Part shown: piece after piece, positions 18,595 through 27,622 of the stretch
How the letters are laid out: each line of letters opens with the position of its first letter
Position numbering within the stretch: position 1 is the stretch's first letter
DNA from: Burkholderiales bacterium
GTDB taxonomy: Bacteria > Pseudomonadota > Gammaproteobacteria > Burkholderiales > Casimicrobiaceae
Length of the DNA: 64,000 nt
Direction: 5' to 3'
Assembly (NCBI GenBank): GCA_015075645.1
Contig: JABTUF010000003.1
Location: 62,001 to 126,000 of the forward strand
Notes under the pieces: generated by a model
What the model was told of the DNA's origin: nothing
What the model saw: only the letters and a program-made list of their open reading frames with translations
Databases searched by the model: none
Position numbers and translations under genes: made by a program

Positions 18595-19008
18595 TCAGCG
18601 GTGGTATACCCCGGCGCGCTCCGGCTGGTAGACGACTTCCTTGACCCGCACCTTGACGAGACCGCCGCCGGGGGCGGGCCACTCGATCTCGTCTCCCTGC
18701 GCCAGGCCCAGCAGTGCGCTGCCGACCGGGGAGAGGATCGAGATCGACTTCTCGCTCGTGTCCCGGTCCTTCGGATAGACGAGCGTCAGCTCGAACTCCT
18801 GCTGCGACGACGCGACGGTGAACCGCACCGTGGAGTTCATCGTCACCACCGTGGGCGGCACCTGCTGCGGCTCGACGACGGTCGCATTCGCGAGTTCGGC
18901 TTCGAGTTCGTCCCGTCCGAAGAACTCGATCTTCGGGACGGCCACCAATAGCTGGTCGAGGCGCTCGGCGTCGGTCGCGGACAGGATGATCTTCGGTCGT
19001 GCCTTCAT
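18595..19008 (-). CDS. rnk: Nucleoside diphosphate kinase regulator Rnk (GreA-like)
   Basis: A 137-residue protein with the Rnk layout: a short N-terminal coiled-coil replacing the long GreA hairpin (A-T-D-A-E-R-L-D-Q-L-L), then a GreA/B C-terminal FKBP-like domain. The latter contains V-T-M-N-S-T-V-R-F, the L-V-Y-P segment, and I-S-I-L-S-P-V-G-S-A-L-L-G-L with the closing V-x-E-V-V-Y-Q-P strand. Rnk binds RNA polymerase near the secondary channel and affects NDP kinase levels. ATG 19008 was chosen because GGAG lies six bases upstream and it gives a length close to the usual 136; ATG 19020 is the alternative. It is convergent with the TPR gene. Confidence 0.9.
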   Translation of the reverse strand: MKARPKIILSATDAERLDQLLVAVPKIEFFGRDELEAELANATVVEPQQVPPTVVTMNSTVRFTVASSQQEFELTLVYPKDRDTSEKSISILSPVGSALLGLAQGDEIEWPAPGGGLVKVRVKEVVYQPERAGVYHR

Positions 19009-19376
19009 GGTGCGCTCCATCGCGAGGTTCCCGACAGACTACACCGACCGGTCTGGAGGTCCGCGACAGCCGTAAACGAGAAGCGGGAAGGTCCTCGCGG
19101 GCGAACGCCGTGGCCGACCTTCCGCCGGACAGTTCCGGCGCAGCGGCTGCTTCGATGCCGCGCCCGACGCTCGAGGATTCGACTCGCGCGACCCGGTCCC
19201 GTCGCGGTCGGTTCGCGCCCGCCGGGAGAAGATGATCAGGCGTTGCTGTTGCGGTTGTCACCCTCGCGTCACCTGTTCGCGCCTCCCTCGGCCACATCGT
19301 ATCGGGATAATCGACGCGTCCGTCGCCGCGGCGCTTGCCGACCGCAGCTCATTTCCCGGGTGATCGGAAAAACCCC
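19009..19376. other. Divergent intergenic region, rnk / sedolisin
   Basis: About 370 bases without a convincing gene. It must hold the leftward promoter for rnk and the rightward promoter for the sedolisin gene. A GATAAT hexamer at 19306-19311 could be a -10 element for the latter, but I find no good -35 at the proper distance. A TTGTCA at 19255-19260 is too far away. No repeat or RNA gene is seen. Confidence 0.4.
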
Positions 19377-22300
19377 GTGCCACGATCCCTCGTTCGACGC
19401 CTGCGGCTCCTCTGCGCCGGTGTGCTGATCGCCGCCCTCGCTGCGCCGTCCGATGCCGAGGATCTGGTCGCGCTGTCCGGGCACCTTCTGCCGGCCGGTG
19501 TCCGGGAAACGGTACTGCCGCATGACAAGGTCGCGACCGGTGACGAGCCGGTTTCGCTCACCGTCGTGCTTCGACGCGATCACCAGGACGAGTTCGAGGC
19601 GTACCTCCTCGCCCTGCGGGATCCCGCGTCGGCGAGCTATCGACGCCACATTTCGCCGATCGAAGTGTCGGATCGGTTCGGGCCAACTCCGGACAGCTAC
19701 GAACACGTCAGGAGCTACTTCGAGCAGCGGGGGTTCGCGCTGTCGGAGGGTTCCGCGAATCGCCTGACCCTCACGTTCCGCGGGACGCGCGCCATGGCGG
19801 AGTCGGCCCTTTCCGTTTCGATCGCCGACTATCGAATTGGAGACAAGATCTTCCGCGCCAACGCGAACGAGCCAATGCTGCCTGCCGACCTCGCGTCGCG
19901 TGTGCAGGCGATCATCGGCTTGTCCGACCTTGCGCGGCCCCGTTCGAGCACCGTCGCATTGAAGAAGGCCTTCTGCGCGGTCATCAACGGGTTGTTCGCC
20001 GTCACCAACGGAGGAGCCAAGGTCGCCAATCAGCTGATGACGGATTACTTCTCGTGGTGCAACGACCTCAGGTGGCCCTGGGAACCGGGCGGGGGCGGAC
20101 CGAAGCGGCGCGCCTCGGCCACCCCGCAGGGCGTCGAACTTTCGCCGTCGGGCCGCGGCGGGCAGACGGGAGCGACGGAGGCGCCGGCAAGGGCCGGTGA
20201 TGCCGTCGAGAAGGTCGGCAACGACGACTGGCTCGCGCTGAGCGGTGCCGGACAGACGATCGGCCTGCTGTCGTTCGATAGCTACGATGCCTCGGATGTC
20301 GCGGATTTCTTCGCGCTCGCGGGACGTCCGGAACTCGCCGCCCAGGTGTCGCGCGTCGCCGTGAACGGCGGCGTCGCACCGGGCGTGGACCAGTCGGAGG
20401 TGCTGCTCGACATCGTCTCGGCGCTCGCGGTCGCACCCGGCGCGCAGGTCGTCGTCTACGATGCGCCGTTCACCGGTGGCGGAACGAGTTTCCAGACGTT
20501 GCTGAACGCGATGGTCAACGACGGTGTGACGATCATCAGCAACTCGTGGGCCTACTGCGAGGACCAGACCACGCTCGCCGATGTGCAGAGCATCGACTCG
20601 ATCTTCGCGGCCGCCGCGGCGTCGGGCATCAGCGCATTCAACGCAACGGGCGATCGCGGCTCGACCTGCCTCGATGGATCCGCGAACGTCGTGCACGTCC
20701 CTGCGAGCTCACCGCATGCCACGGCGGTGGGTGGCTCGTCGGTCGAACTCGGCCTGGGCAGGCAGGTCGCGAGCGAGGCCTGGTGGGACGGAACCGCGGA
20801 CCTCCAGCCGACGGGCCAGGGCGGCTACGGGTTGTCGGCGTTCTTCGAGCGGCCGGCGTACCAGGACGGCTGGACGGCGTCGTCGCGTCGATCGGTGCCG
20901 GACCTGGTCGCCAACGCCGATCCGAACCACGGACGCACGATCTGCCAGGCGAACGACGGCGGCTGCCCGAACGGCAAGTTCTACGGCGGAACCAGCATGG
21001 CCGCACCGACCTGGGCCGGCTTCGCGGCGATCCTCAACGAGGGACTGGGCACGAACCTCGGTGCGTTCAACACCGCGGTGTATCCGCACGGTCCGAGCGC
21101 CTTTCGCGCTGCGGCGGCGCTCGGTTCGGATTTCGCGCATGTCGGACTCGGAGGCGTTCGCCTCAATTCGCTGCTGCTGGCCCTGAAGGGCGCGTCGCTC
21201 GGCGCGGCCGACGCGGCTCGATCCACGGTCGAACATCGTTCGTCGGTCGACAACGGTCTCGAACATCCGCCGCATCCGGAGGTTCCCGCCGACGGAATCG
21301 CGCAAGCCGTGATCGTCGTTCAGGTGCGCGACGCGAACGGCAACCCGATCGGCGGCAAGACCGTGTCGCTCGCAGCCGGCGCCGGCAGTTCGGCGATCGT
21401 GACTCCGGCATCGGTGGCGACCACGGCGACCGGAACCGCAGCGGTGTTCACCGTGACCGACCTCGTGACCGAGGTCGTCACGCTCACCGCCACCGACCTC
21501 ACCGATTCGCTCGTGCTGACCACGACCGTGGAGGTCGTCTTCGGCGTGCCGCCGGCCGCCGCCGCGTCGATCTCGGCGGCGCCGAACTCCGTATTGAACG
21601 ATGGCATGGCGACGACGACGATCACGGTGCTGCTGCAGGATTCGCTCGGTCGGCCGACGCCGGGCAAGCTGATCGCCCTGGCCCAGGGCAGCGGTCATTC
21701 GATCATCAGCGGACCGAGCCCGAGTGTTACCGACGCCGCCGGCAAGGTCGAGTTCACCGCGACCAACACGCATGCCGAAACCGTCTCCTACAGCGCGGTC
21801 GACGTCACCGACGGCGACGTCCCGGTTCCCGGAACCGCGGACGTCCAGTTCACCGGCCAGCCCACGTCGACCTGCGCGACGAGCGTGCCGACAGCGGCAC
21901 CGGGCTATGCGATCACCTCATGGTCGAACGGCTACGCGGCATCGGCGTTCACCTATTCCGGCATCTCGTTCGGCTGCGCCGGCGCATCCAATCCGGTCTT
22001 CGACGGGGAAGGGAGCGCCTACGTCGCGTCGTTCCCCGACGGCAAGCTGTTCCGCCTGTCCGCGAGCGGCGGCGCCGCGACCTCGGGCAACCTGCTCGCG
22101 ACCCACGGTCCGACGCTGGCGCAGCCGGTGTTCGGGAAGGACGGCAGGCTCTATGCGGCGCGCTCGGCGACCGGCGGCGGGCTCTTTTCCGGCGCGATCG
22201 TGGAGATCGACCCGGACAGCGGAGCGATCCTGCGCACGGTCGTCTCGCCGGCGACTTGCCCGCAAGGCCTCGCGATCGATCCGCTGTCGGGCGATCTGTT

Positions 22301-23951
22301 CTACGACGACACGTGCTTCGGCGGCGGCACCAACGACGCGCGCGTCTTTCGGGTCTCCGACCCCGCGACCACCGCATCGGTGAGCACCTACGCGACGTTG
22401 CCGGGATCGCCCTCCGGATGGCTCGCGTTCGCGCCCGATGGAACGCTGTTCGTGCAGTCCAACTACCTGGATCCGGCGCCGAAGGTCCAGCGGATTGCCG
22501 GCACGGACCAGCCGCAGCCGGCGACGGTCACCGAGATCGGCGGGCTCACCTCGATCTACTGGCTTTCGATAGGCGAAGTCCACCCGTCGGGTGCTGCGAA
22601 GTCGCTGATCGTGCTGGGACCCACCGGCCTGCGGCTCGCGGACATCACGAGCGACCCCCCGACGTTCACCGACCTCACGCAGGGGGGCTCGCCGTCCGGA
22701 GTCGTCGGACCGGATGGATGCCTCTACTTCAGCGGTCTGGAAACGATTCTCCGCCTGTCGAAAGACGACGGCGAATGCGGTTTCGACGCGGCGAATGCAG
22801 TGCCGTCGCTCGAACTCGCGCCCGGTGTGGTGACGCCGGACCCGGCGCAGGGAACGTCGGTGACGTTCACCGCGACGTTCAGGAACATCGTGGTGCCGGC
22901 GGGCACGCCGGTGCATGTCGGGGTCGAAGGCGCCAACGCGCAGATCCGCTCGGCGACGACCGATGCCGCAGGCGTCGCGACCTTCGATCTCGTCGGTGCG
23001 CACACCGGAGACGACCGGATCATCGTGACGGCCAGCGTCGGCGACGCGAGCTACAAGTCCGGCACGACACGCATTCGCTGGACCGCGGCTCGCCACGCCA
23101 CCTTCCTCACGATCGCGTCGTCGCCGGGCGGTGGCTCGCTCGGCGCGACCGCGACGCTGAAAGCCGCGCTGTTCGATGTCTCGGTCGACCCGTACGCGCC
23201 GATCGCCGGCCAGCCGGTGCACTTCTCGCTCGGTGCGCTCCCCTGCGACGGCGTCACCGATGTCGATGGCGTCGCGTCGTGTGACGTGGCGCCGGCGATC
23301 GCAGGCCCGATCGCATTGTCCGCCCGCTACGACGGCGACGCGGGTTTTCTGCCATCGGCCGCGGCCGACGTGTTCTTCGCGCTCGTCCCGCCCGATCCTG
23401 CTTGCTTCAGCGGACCTCTGCCGTCGGGTGGCATGGCGACCGCATGCCTGTCCAGCCCGCAGGCGGGCTGCCGGTTCGAGAGCGCGGCGTTCGTGTCGGC
23501 GGGAACCGTGGGCGCCCCGCCACCCCCGGGCATCACGCTGCCTTTCGGGCTGTTCCAGTTCAGCGCTTCCGGATGCGGCGCGGTGCTCACCCTCGTCATC
23601 GACTATCCGTCGCCGATCCCGCCGGGCGTGGCGTACTGGAAGTTCGGCCCGACGGCCGACCAACCGTCTCCCCACTGGTACGCGCTGGCCGTAACCGTGA
23701 ACGGCAACCGCGCCAGTGTCGCGTTCGTCGACGGCGGCACCGGCGACTCGGACCTCGAGTCGAACGGGACGATCGTCGACCCCGGCGGCATCGGAATCCA
23801 GGCCGCGTCCGCGCGTCCCGTCCCCGCGACCCATCCGCTCGCCCTGCTGATGCTTGCGATGCTGCTCATGATCGCTGCGGGAAGACGAGGGCGGCGGCCG
23901 GCCTGTGGAGGCGGCGAGCACGGCCCGCCGCCGGGTCGGCGCCCTTCGTGA
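19377..23951 (+). CDS. Secreted S53 (sedolisin) peptidase with Ig-like domains and CTERM anchor
   Basis: A multidomain exported protease of 1524 residues. GTG 19377 gives a signal peptide (R-R-L-R-L-L-C-A-G-V-L... ending S-D-A). A pro-kumamolisin activation domain (about 25-190) precedes the S53 catalytic domain. That domain has E341 and D345 in S-E-V-L-L-D-I, oxyanion D426 in T-G-D-R-G, and nucleophile S540 in G-G-T-S-M-A-A-P. The full set suggests an active acidic serine-carboxyl peptidase. Then follow two bacterial Ig-like domains (about 640-835), a beta-propeller-like region (about 860-1140), two more Ig-like domains, and a 'choice-of-anchor U' type module (Y-W-K-F-G-P-T...H-W-Y). The end is a hydrophobic helix plus G-R-R-G-R-R, the tripartite look of an IPTL/PEP-CTERM sorting signal. 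It is probably surface-anchored and processed. Confidence 0.87.
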   Translation: MPRSLVRRLRLLCAGVLIAALAAPSDAEDLVALSGHLLPAGVRETVLPHDKVATGDEPVSLTVVLRRDHQDEFEAYLLALRDPASASYRRHISPIEVSDRFGPTPDSYEHVRSYFEQRGFALSEGSANRLTLTFRGTRAMAESALSVSIADYRIGDKIFRANANEPMLPADLASRVQAIIGLSDLARPRSSTVALKKAFCAVINGLFAVTNGGAKVANQLMTDYFSWCNDLRWPWEPGGGGPKRRASATPQGVELSPSGRGGQTGATEAPARAGDAVEKVGNDDWLALSGAGQTIGLLSFDSYDASDVADFFALAGRPELAAQVSRVAVNGGVAPGVDQSEVLLDIVSALAVAPGAQVVVYDAPFTGGGTSFQTLLNAMVNDGVTIISNSWAYCEDQTTLADVQSIDSIFAAAAASGISAFNATGDRGSTCLDGSANVVHVPASSPHATAVGGSSVELGLGRQVASEAWWDGTADLQPTGQGGYGLSAFFERPAYQDGWTASSRRSVPDLVANADPNHGRTICQANDGGCPNGKFYGGTSMAAPTWAGFAAILNEGLGTNLGAFNTAVYPHGPSAFRAAAALGSDFAHVGLGGVRLNSLLLALKGASLGAADAARSTVEHRSSVDNGLEHPPHPEVPADGIAQAVIVVQVRDANGNPIGGKTVSLAAGAGSSAIVTPASVATTATGTAAVFTVTDLVTEVVTLTATDLTDSLVLTTTVEVVFGVPPAAAASISAAPNSVLNDGMATTTITVLLQDSLGRPTPGKLIALAQGSGHSIISGPSPSVTDAAGKVEFTATNTHAETVSYSAVDVTDGDVPVPGTADVQFTGQPTSTCATSVPTAAPGYAITSWSNGYAASAFTYSGISFGCAGASNPVFDGEGSAYVASFPDGKLFRLSASGGAATSGNLLATHGPTLAQPVFGKDGRLYAARSATGGGLFSGAIVEIDPDSGAILRTVVSPATCPQGLAIDPLSGDLFYDDTCFGGGTNDARVFRVSDPATTASVSTYATLPGSPSGWLAFAPDGTLFVQSNYLDPAPKVQRIAGTDQPQPATVTEIGGLTSIYWLSIGEVHPSGAAKSLIVLGPTGLRLADITSDPPTFTDLTQGGSPSGVVGPDGCLYFSGLETILRLSKDDGECGFDAANAVPSLELAPGVVTPDPAQGTSVTFTATFRNIVVPAGTPVHVGVEGANAQIRSATTDAAGVATFDLVGAHTGDDRIIVTASVGDASYKSGTTRIRWTAARHATFLTIASSPGGGSLGATATLKAALFDVSVDPYAPIAGQPVHFSLGALPCDGVTDVDGVASCDVAPAIAGPIALSARYDGDAGFLPSAAADVFFALVPPDPACFSGPLPSGGMATACLSSPQAGCRFESAAFVSAGTVGAPPPPGITLPFGLFQFSASGCGAVLTLVIDYPSPIPPGVAYWKFGPTADQPSPHWYALAVTVNGNRASVAFVDGGTGDSDLESNGTIVDPGGIGIQAASARPVPATHPLALLMLAMLLMIAAGRRGRRPACGGGEHGPPPGRRPS

Positions 23952-24296
23952 CCGGTCGACGTGCCCGCCTGTTGGTCGCGGTCGCGCGCGTGTTCGTTGG
24001 CTCGGGAACGGACCGCGTGCCTCGGCAGTGCGGCGGTGAGACGACTCGAATCGGCGTGAGCCGGAGGTGGTGACTCGGCCGGTTCACACACGGGCGTCTC
24101 GCGGGCCGGCGCCGCCCCTCGCCCGGAGTGGCGCGCCCGACCGGATCGCGGGTAGGCTTGCCGCCACGGCGGGTCGGGCCGAGGCCTCGGCCGGCGTGGC
24201 AACTGGCGGGGGAGAAGCCCGGTGGGGGATGGACCGCGAGGTTCGGGCAAGGTGCGTGCGCGAAGGTCGCCGGCGCGTCGCCGGACGGGTACTCCC
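23952..24296 (+). other. Intergenic region before FNR-type regulator
   Basis: About 345 bases with no supported gene. A GTG at 24222 is in frame with the regulator and could extend it by 25 residues, but that extension is arginine-rich and unlike the family. No clear terminator with a T-run follows the sedolisin gene, and no FNR box of the TTGAT-N4-ATCAA type was found here by eye. Confidence 0.35.
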
Positions 24297-25118
24297 ATGC
24301 GGGCGCCGGTCCAGGGATGTCGAGACGCCGACGAGAGCCGGCCGAGCTCGCCGGCGGCCGTCACGTCGGTGCCGTCGGCACTGGTCGCCTGCCGCGATTG
24401 CACGCTCTTCCGGCTGTGCCTCCCGGTGGGCACCGGCAGTGCGGATCTCGACCTGCTCGATCGGATCATCAAGCGCCCGAGACTCCTGCCCAAAGGCGCG
24501 CATCTGTTCCGCCCCGGCGATCGATTCGGATCGGTGCTCGCCGTGCGCGCCGGTTCGGTCGAGACCTACACGATCGAGGCGGACGCGCGCCGCGAGGTCG
24601 TCGCGTTTCATCTGCCCGGGGAGCTGCTTGCGCTCGACGCGATCGGCGCCGGCGTGCATCGCTTCGGCGCGCGTACGCTGGAGGCCACGAGTCTGTGCGA
24701 GGTCCCGTTCGACCGTCTCGAGGCGATCGGCGCGCGCGTTCCCACGGTCCAGCGGCAGTTGGTCCGGATCATGAGTCAGCAGATCCTGCACGACCAGTCG
24801 CTGCGCTCCCGGCTGGCGATCGCCGTCGCCGAGGAGCGGCTCGCGATCTTCCTCATGGATTTCTCGGACCGCATCCGCCGTCGCGGCTATTCCGGCACGC
24901 AGATCCCTCTGAGCATGTCCCGGCGCGCCATCGGACGATTTCTCGGGCTCGCCAAGGAGACCGTCTGCCGGCTGTTCGCCCGCCTCGAGCGCGACGGCCT
25001 TCTCGAAGTCCGGGGCCGGAGCGTACGCATCCTCGATGCCGATCGCTTGGCCGCGCTCGGCCGCATGCCGGCGCCGGAGGCCGGGCTGCCGCGTGATCCG
25101 GGAGGCGTGGAACGGTGA
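24297..25118 (+). CDS. FNR-type oxygen-sensing Crp/Fnr family regulator
   Basis: A transcription factor of 273 residues with the FNR iron-sulfur signature: C32-x2-C35-x5-C41 in front of the sensory beta-roll, and a fourth cysteine C134 in T-S-L-C-E-V. This matches the four ligands of the FNR [4Fe-4S] cluster. A cyclic-nucleotide-like beta-roll (about 50-150), a dimerisation helix and a C-terminal helix-turn-helix follow. The recognition helix reads K220-E-T-V-C224-R225. The family glutamate and arginine are kept, but the position that is valine in FNR and arginine in CRP is lysine, and the FNR serine is cysteine. ATG 24297 was chosen, though its ribosome-binding site is weak. The following oxidase operon is a likely target. 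Confidence 0.85.
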   Translation: MRAPVQGCRDADESRPSSPAAVTSVPSALVACRDCTLFRLCLPVGTGSADLDLLDRIIKRPRLLPKGAHLFRPGDRFGSVLAVRAGSVETYTIEADARREVVAFHLPGELLALDAIGAGVHRFGARTLEATSLCEVPFDRLEAIGARVPTVQRQLVRIMSQQILHDQSLRSRLAIAVAEERLAIFLMDFSDRIRRRGYSGTQIPLSMSRRAIGRFLGLAKETVCRLFARLERDGLLEVRGRSVRILDADRLAALGRMPAPEAGLPRDPGGVER

Positions 25119-25131
25119 TCTGCGTCACCGT
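25112..25131. promoter_or_regulatory. CRP/FNR-superfamily operator-like palindrome
   Basis: A perfect 7-6-7 palindrome, ACGGTGA-N6-TCACCGT, spans the stop codon of the FNR-type gene and the start of the gap before the oxidase genes. It has the TGA-N6-TCA core shared by CRP and FNR sites, with the G next to TGA that CRP-like sites carry rather than the FNR T. It lies about 105 bases upstream of the subunit III start codon. Function as an operator is inference. Confidence 0.5.
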
Positions 25132-25234
25132 TGCGCTTCGCCGCGGCCGACCGACGGTCGTCCACGCCTAGACTCCAGCGAAACTGCGGGCCAGGCGCCG
25201 ACATCGGCCCCGGGGATCAGACAGGGAGGAGCGC

Positions 25235-26029
25235 ATGTCCGATGTCGCTGCAGGCGGAGGGGGCGCGTTGCACGCGACGCACGGCGTTGCGGCCGCGGGG
25301 GGGCTGCACTGGGAGACGAGTCCCTGGCCGTTCATCATGACCGTGGGCATCCTGGCCGTCGGACCGCTCGCGTTCTCCATGCACTTCGTCTACGGCAGGT
25401 CGTTGATGGCGATCCTGCTGCTCGGCGTCGGCGTTCCGCTGGTCGTCGCAAGCATCGTCGGCTGGGTTCGCGAGGCGATCGGTGGACCCGGAGAGGGGCT
25501 CGCGGTGCCGGCGATGCCCTGGTTCATCCTGGCGGAGGCGCTGATCTTCGTCGGATTCTTCGCCGCGTATTGGTTCATGCGGCTGTCGGCCCCGGTCTGG
25601 CCGCCGGCGGGCTCGGTGCCGATGCCACGCGCGATTCCTCTGGTGATGACCGTGCTCCTCATCGCCTCGAGCTTCACCTATCACACCGCCGAGGTCGCGC
25701 ACGAGCGGCCGGGCCGCGCTGGCTTCACGGGCTGGCTTTCGCTGACGATGCTCCTGGGCGCGGCGTTCGTCGCGCTGTCCGCCTACGAATGGAGCCTGCT
25801 GATCGGCGCCGGATTCACGTTCGGGACCAACGCGTTCTCCACGTCGTTCTACGCGATCACCGGTTTCCACGCGGCCCATGTCATCGTCGGCCTGGGGATC
25901 TTCGTCGCGATCCTGCTGCCGGCGGTCGCCGGACGCACCAACCGGACGTTCGTCCAGGCCGGCGGCATGTACTGGCATTTCGTCGACATCGTGTGGCTGT
26001 TCGTCGTCTCGCAGGTCTACTTCTGGTGA
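25235..26029 (+). CDS. Cytochrome c oxidase subunit III
   Basis: A protein of 264 residues with about seven membrane helices, typical of heme-copper oxidase subunit III. Recognisable parts are W-P-F near the N-terminus (as in 'P-W-P' of the family), the E-A-L-I-F-V-G-F-F-A-A-Y-W helix, S-S-F-T-Y-H-T-A-E, F-Y-A-I-T-G-F-H-A-A-H-V-I-V-G (the hallmark F-H-x-x-H-V segment), and the terminal Y-W-H-F-V-D-I-V-W-L-F-V. GGGAGGAG precedes the ATG. It is the first gene of a four-gene oxidase set and ends in a TGATG overlap with the SCO gene. Subunit III stabilises subunit I during turnover. Confidence 0.92.
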   Translation: MSDVAAGGGGALHATHGVAAAGGLHWETSPWPFIMTVGILAVGPLAFSMHFVYGRSLMAILLLGVGVPLVVASIVGWVREAIGGPGEGLAVPAMPWFILAEALIFVGFFAAYWFMRLSAPVWPPAGSVPMPRAIPLVMTVLLIASSFTYHTAEVAHERPGRAGFTGWLSLTMLLGAAFVALSAYEWSLLIGAGFTFGTNAFSTSFYAITGFHAAHVIVGLGIFVAILLPAVAGRTNRTFVQAGGMYWHFVDIVWLFVVSQVYFW

Positions 26030-26889
26030 TGCGAGGGACACGGGCGGTGGCGCGGGGTCGGAGCGCGCGATTCGTGGCTGCGGTCCTGAGCCTGATCGGT
26101 GCCACCGCTGGCGTCGTCGAGGCGCAGTACGGGCGCACGCCCGACTCCCACATCGACCCGGCGGTGCTCTCGATCGACGAGTCCCGCCACCTCGGAACGC
26201 CGATCGGCGGCGATCTCCGGCTCGTCGACGAACAGGGACGCACGTTCGTGCTGGGCGAACTCTTCGGCAAGCCGTTGCTGCTGCTCCTCTCGTATTACAG
26301 CTGCGACGGGGCCTGTCCGACAGTGAACCGCCGGCTCGCCCAGGCGATCGGCGAAGTCGATCGGTTCCTGCCCGGCGAAGACTTCCGCGTGCTGACGCTC
26401 TCGTTCGACCGGCGCGATCGGCCGGATTCGGTTCGCGGCTTCGTGCGCACCGTCGGACTCGAGCGCGAAGCGGCACGCGGGTGGCGCTTCGCGTTGTTCG
26501 AGCAGGGCGACGACATACGTCGAATCGCCGAGTCGGTCGGCTACCGATACTTCTGGTCGGTCCGCGACCGGATGTTCCTGCACCCCAACGTGCTGATCGT
26601 CCTCTCGCCGGAGGGACGCGTCGTCCGCTATCTGCCCGCCGCCAGCATCGGGAAGCGCGACGTCGAACTCGCCATGATCGAGAGCGACTGGGGCCGTGTC
26701 TCCGAGTCCACGCGGGTACTCGACATCCTCTCCGGCGTCTGCTTCAGCTACAGCTACAAGGACGGCCGGTACGTGCTCAACGCCCCGTTGTTCATCGCCG
26801 CCGGGTCGCTCACGCTCGGGTTCGCCGCGATCGTCGCGGCGTTCTCGCTGTTCCGCCGTTTTCGCCGCAAGGAGGCCCACGGTGCCTAG
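26029..26889 (+). CDS. SCO1/SenC-family copper chaperone
   Basis: A 286-residue protein of the SCO family, which delivers copper to, and reduces, the CuA site of oxidase subunit II. A signal or anchor helix lies at residues about 15-35. The thioredoxin-fold domain has the copper-binding C92-D-G-A-C96-P and the conserved histidine H185 in F-L-H-P-N. A second hydrophobic helix near the C-terminus, followed by R-R-F-R-R-K, is an extra feature seen in a subset of SCO proteins. The ATG overlaps the subunit III stop by one base, and the end overlaps the subunit II start by eight bases, so translation is coupled. Confidence 0.9.
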   Translation: MRGTRAVARGRSARFVAAVLSLIGATAGVVEAQYGRTPDSHIDPAVLSIDESRHLGTPIGGDLRLVDEQGRTFVLGELFGKPLLLLLSYYSCDGACPTVNRRLAQAIGEVDRFLPGEDFRVLTLSFDRRDRPDSVRGFVRTVGLEREAARGWRFALFEQGDDIRRIAESVGYRYFWSVRDRMFLHPNVLIVLSPEGRVVRYLPAASIGKRDVELAMIESDWGRVSESTRVLDILSGVCFSYSYKDGRYVLNAPLFIAAGSLTLGFAAIVAAFSLFRRFRRKEAHGA

Positions 26890-27619
26890 TCCAGTCCCTC
26901 GACGTCTCCGGCCCGCAGCACGATGGGTGATCCCGGCCCTGGCCATGCCCTCGGTCGCGACCGCGGCGATCAACGACCCGGCGGCGGGGTGGGATCGGTT
27001 GTGGCGCGACTACCTGCTCGACGTGGGCGTCATCTTCGCGGTGTTCGCATTGGTCGGCCTCGTCTTCATGCTGCGCTATCGCCGCCGCTCGACCGACGAA
27101 GAGGGCGACGGACCGCCGCTGTCGAAGATGGCGGCCGTCGGCTGGGTCGTGATTCCGGTATTCGTGTTCATGGCGGACGACCTGTTTCTGGCCGCGCGCA
27201 GCTGGCAGCTCTGGAACTGGTATCGCGAGGTTCCGGCCGACCGGCTGGAGATCAAACTCGAGTCGGCGATGTGGCGCTGGGACTTCACCTACCCCAACGG
27301 CGTGCAGGTCACCAACGAGCTTCGCGTGCCCGCCGGCAGGCCGGTCATGCTGCGGATGACGGCCATCGACGTCGTCCATTCGTTCTACCTGCCCGACTTC
27401 AGGGTGAAGGAGGACAGCATGCCCGGGCGGGTGACCTATTTGTGGTTCTACCCGCAGAAGACCGGCGAGTACATCGCGACCTGCGCCGAGTACTGCGGCA
27501 TGATGCACTCGAAGATGTTCGGCAAGGTCGTCGTCGTTCCGCCGGCGGAATTCGCCGCGTGGTACGACGCCGAGGCGAAGAAGGTCGCCGACGCGAAGTC
27601 GGCGACGCCGGGAGGCTGA
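26882..27619 (+). CDS. Cytochrome c oxidase subunit II
   Basis: Subunit II of a heme-copper oxidase, 245 residues, starting at GTG 26882 inside the end of the SCO gene. A signal-like N-terminus and two membrane helices (about 40-60 and 82-102) precede the periplasmic cupredoxin domain. The binuclear CuA ligands are complete: H166 in V-V-H-S-F, then C201-A-E-Y-C205-G-M-M-H209-S-K-M212. The W-R-W-D-F-x-Y-P-N-G segment resembles the aromatic electron-entry patch. No C-terminal cytochrome c domain is fused, so a separate cytochrome c must be the donor. Confidence 0.93.
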   Translation: MPSPVPRRLRPAARWVIPALAMPSVATAAINDPAAGWDRLWRDYLLDVGVIFAVFALVGLVFMLRYRRRSTDEEGDGPPLSKMAAVGWVVIPVFVFMADDLFLAARSWQLWNWYREVPADRLEIKLESAMWRWDFTYPNGVQVTNELRVPAGRPVMLRMTAIDVVHSFYLPDFRVKEDSMPGRVTYLWFYPQKTGEYIATCAEYCGMMHSKMFGKVVVVPPAEFAAWYDAEAKKVADAKSATPGG

Positions 27620-27622
27620 GCG

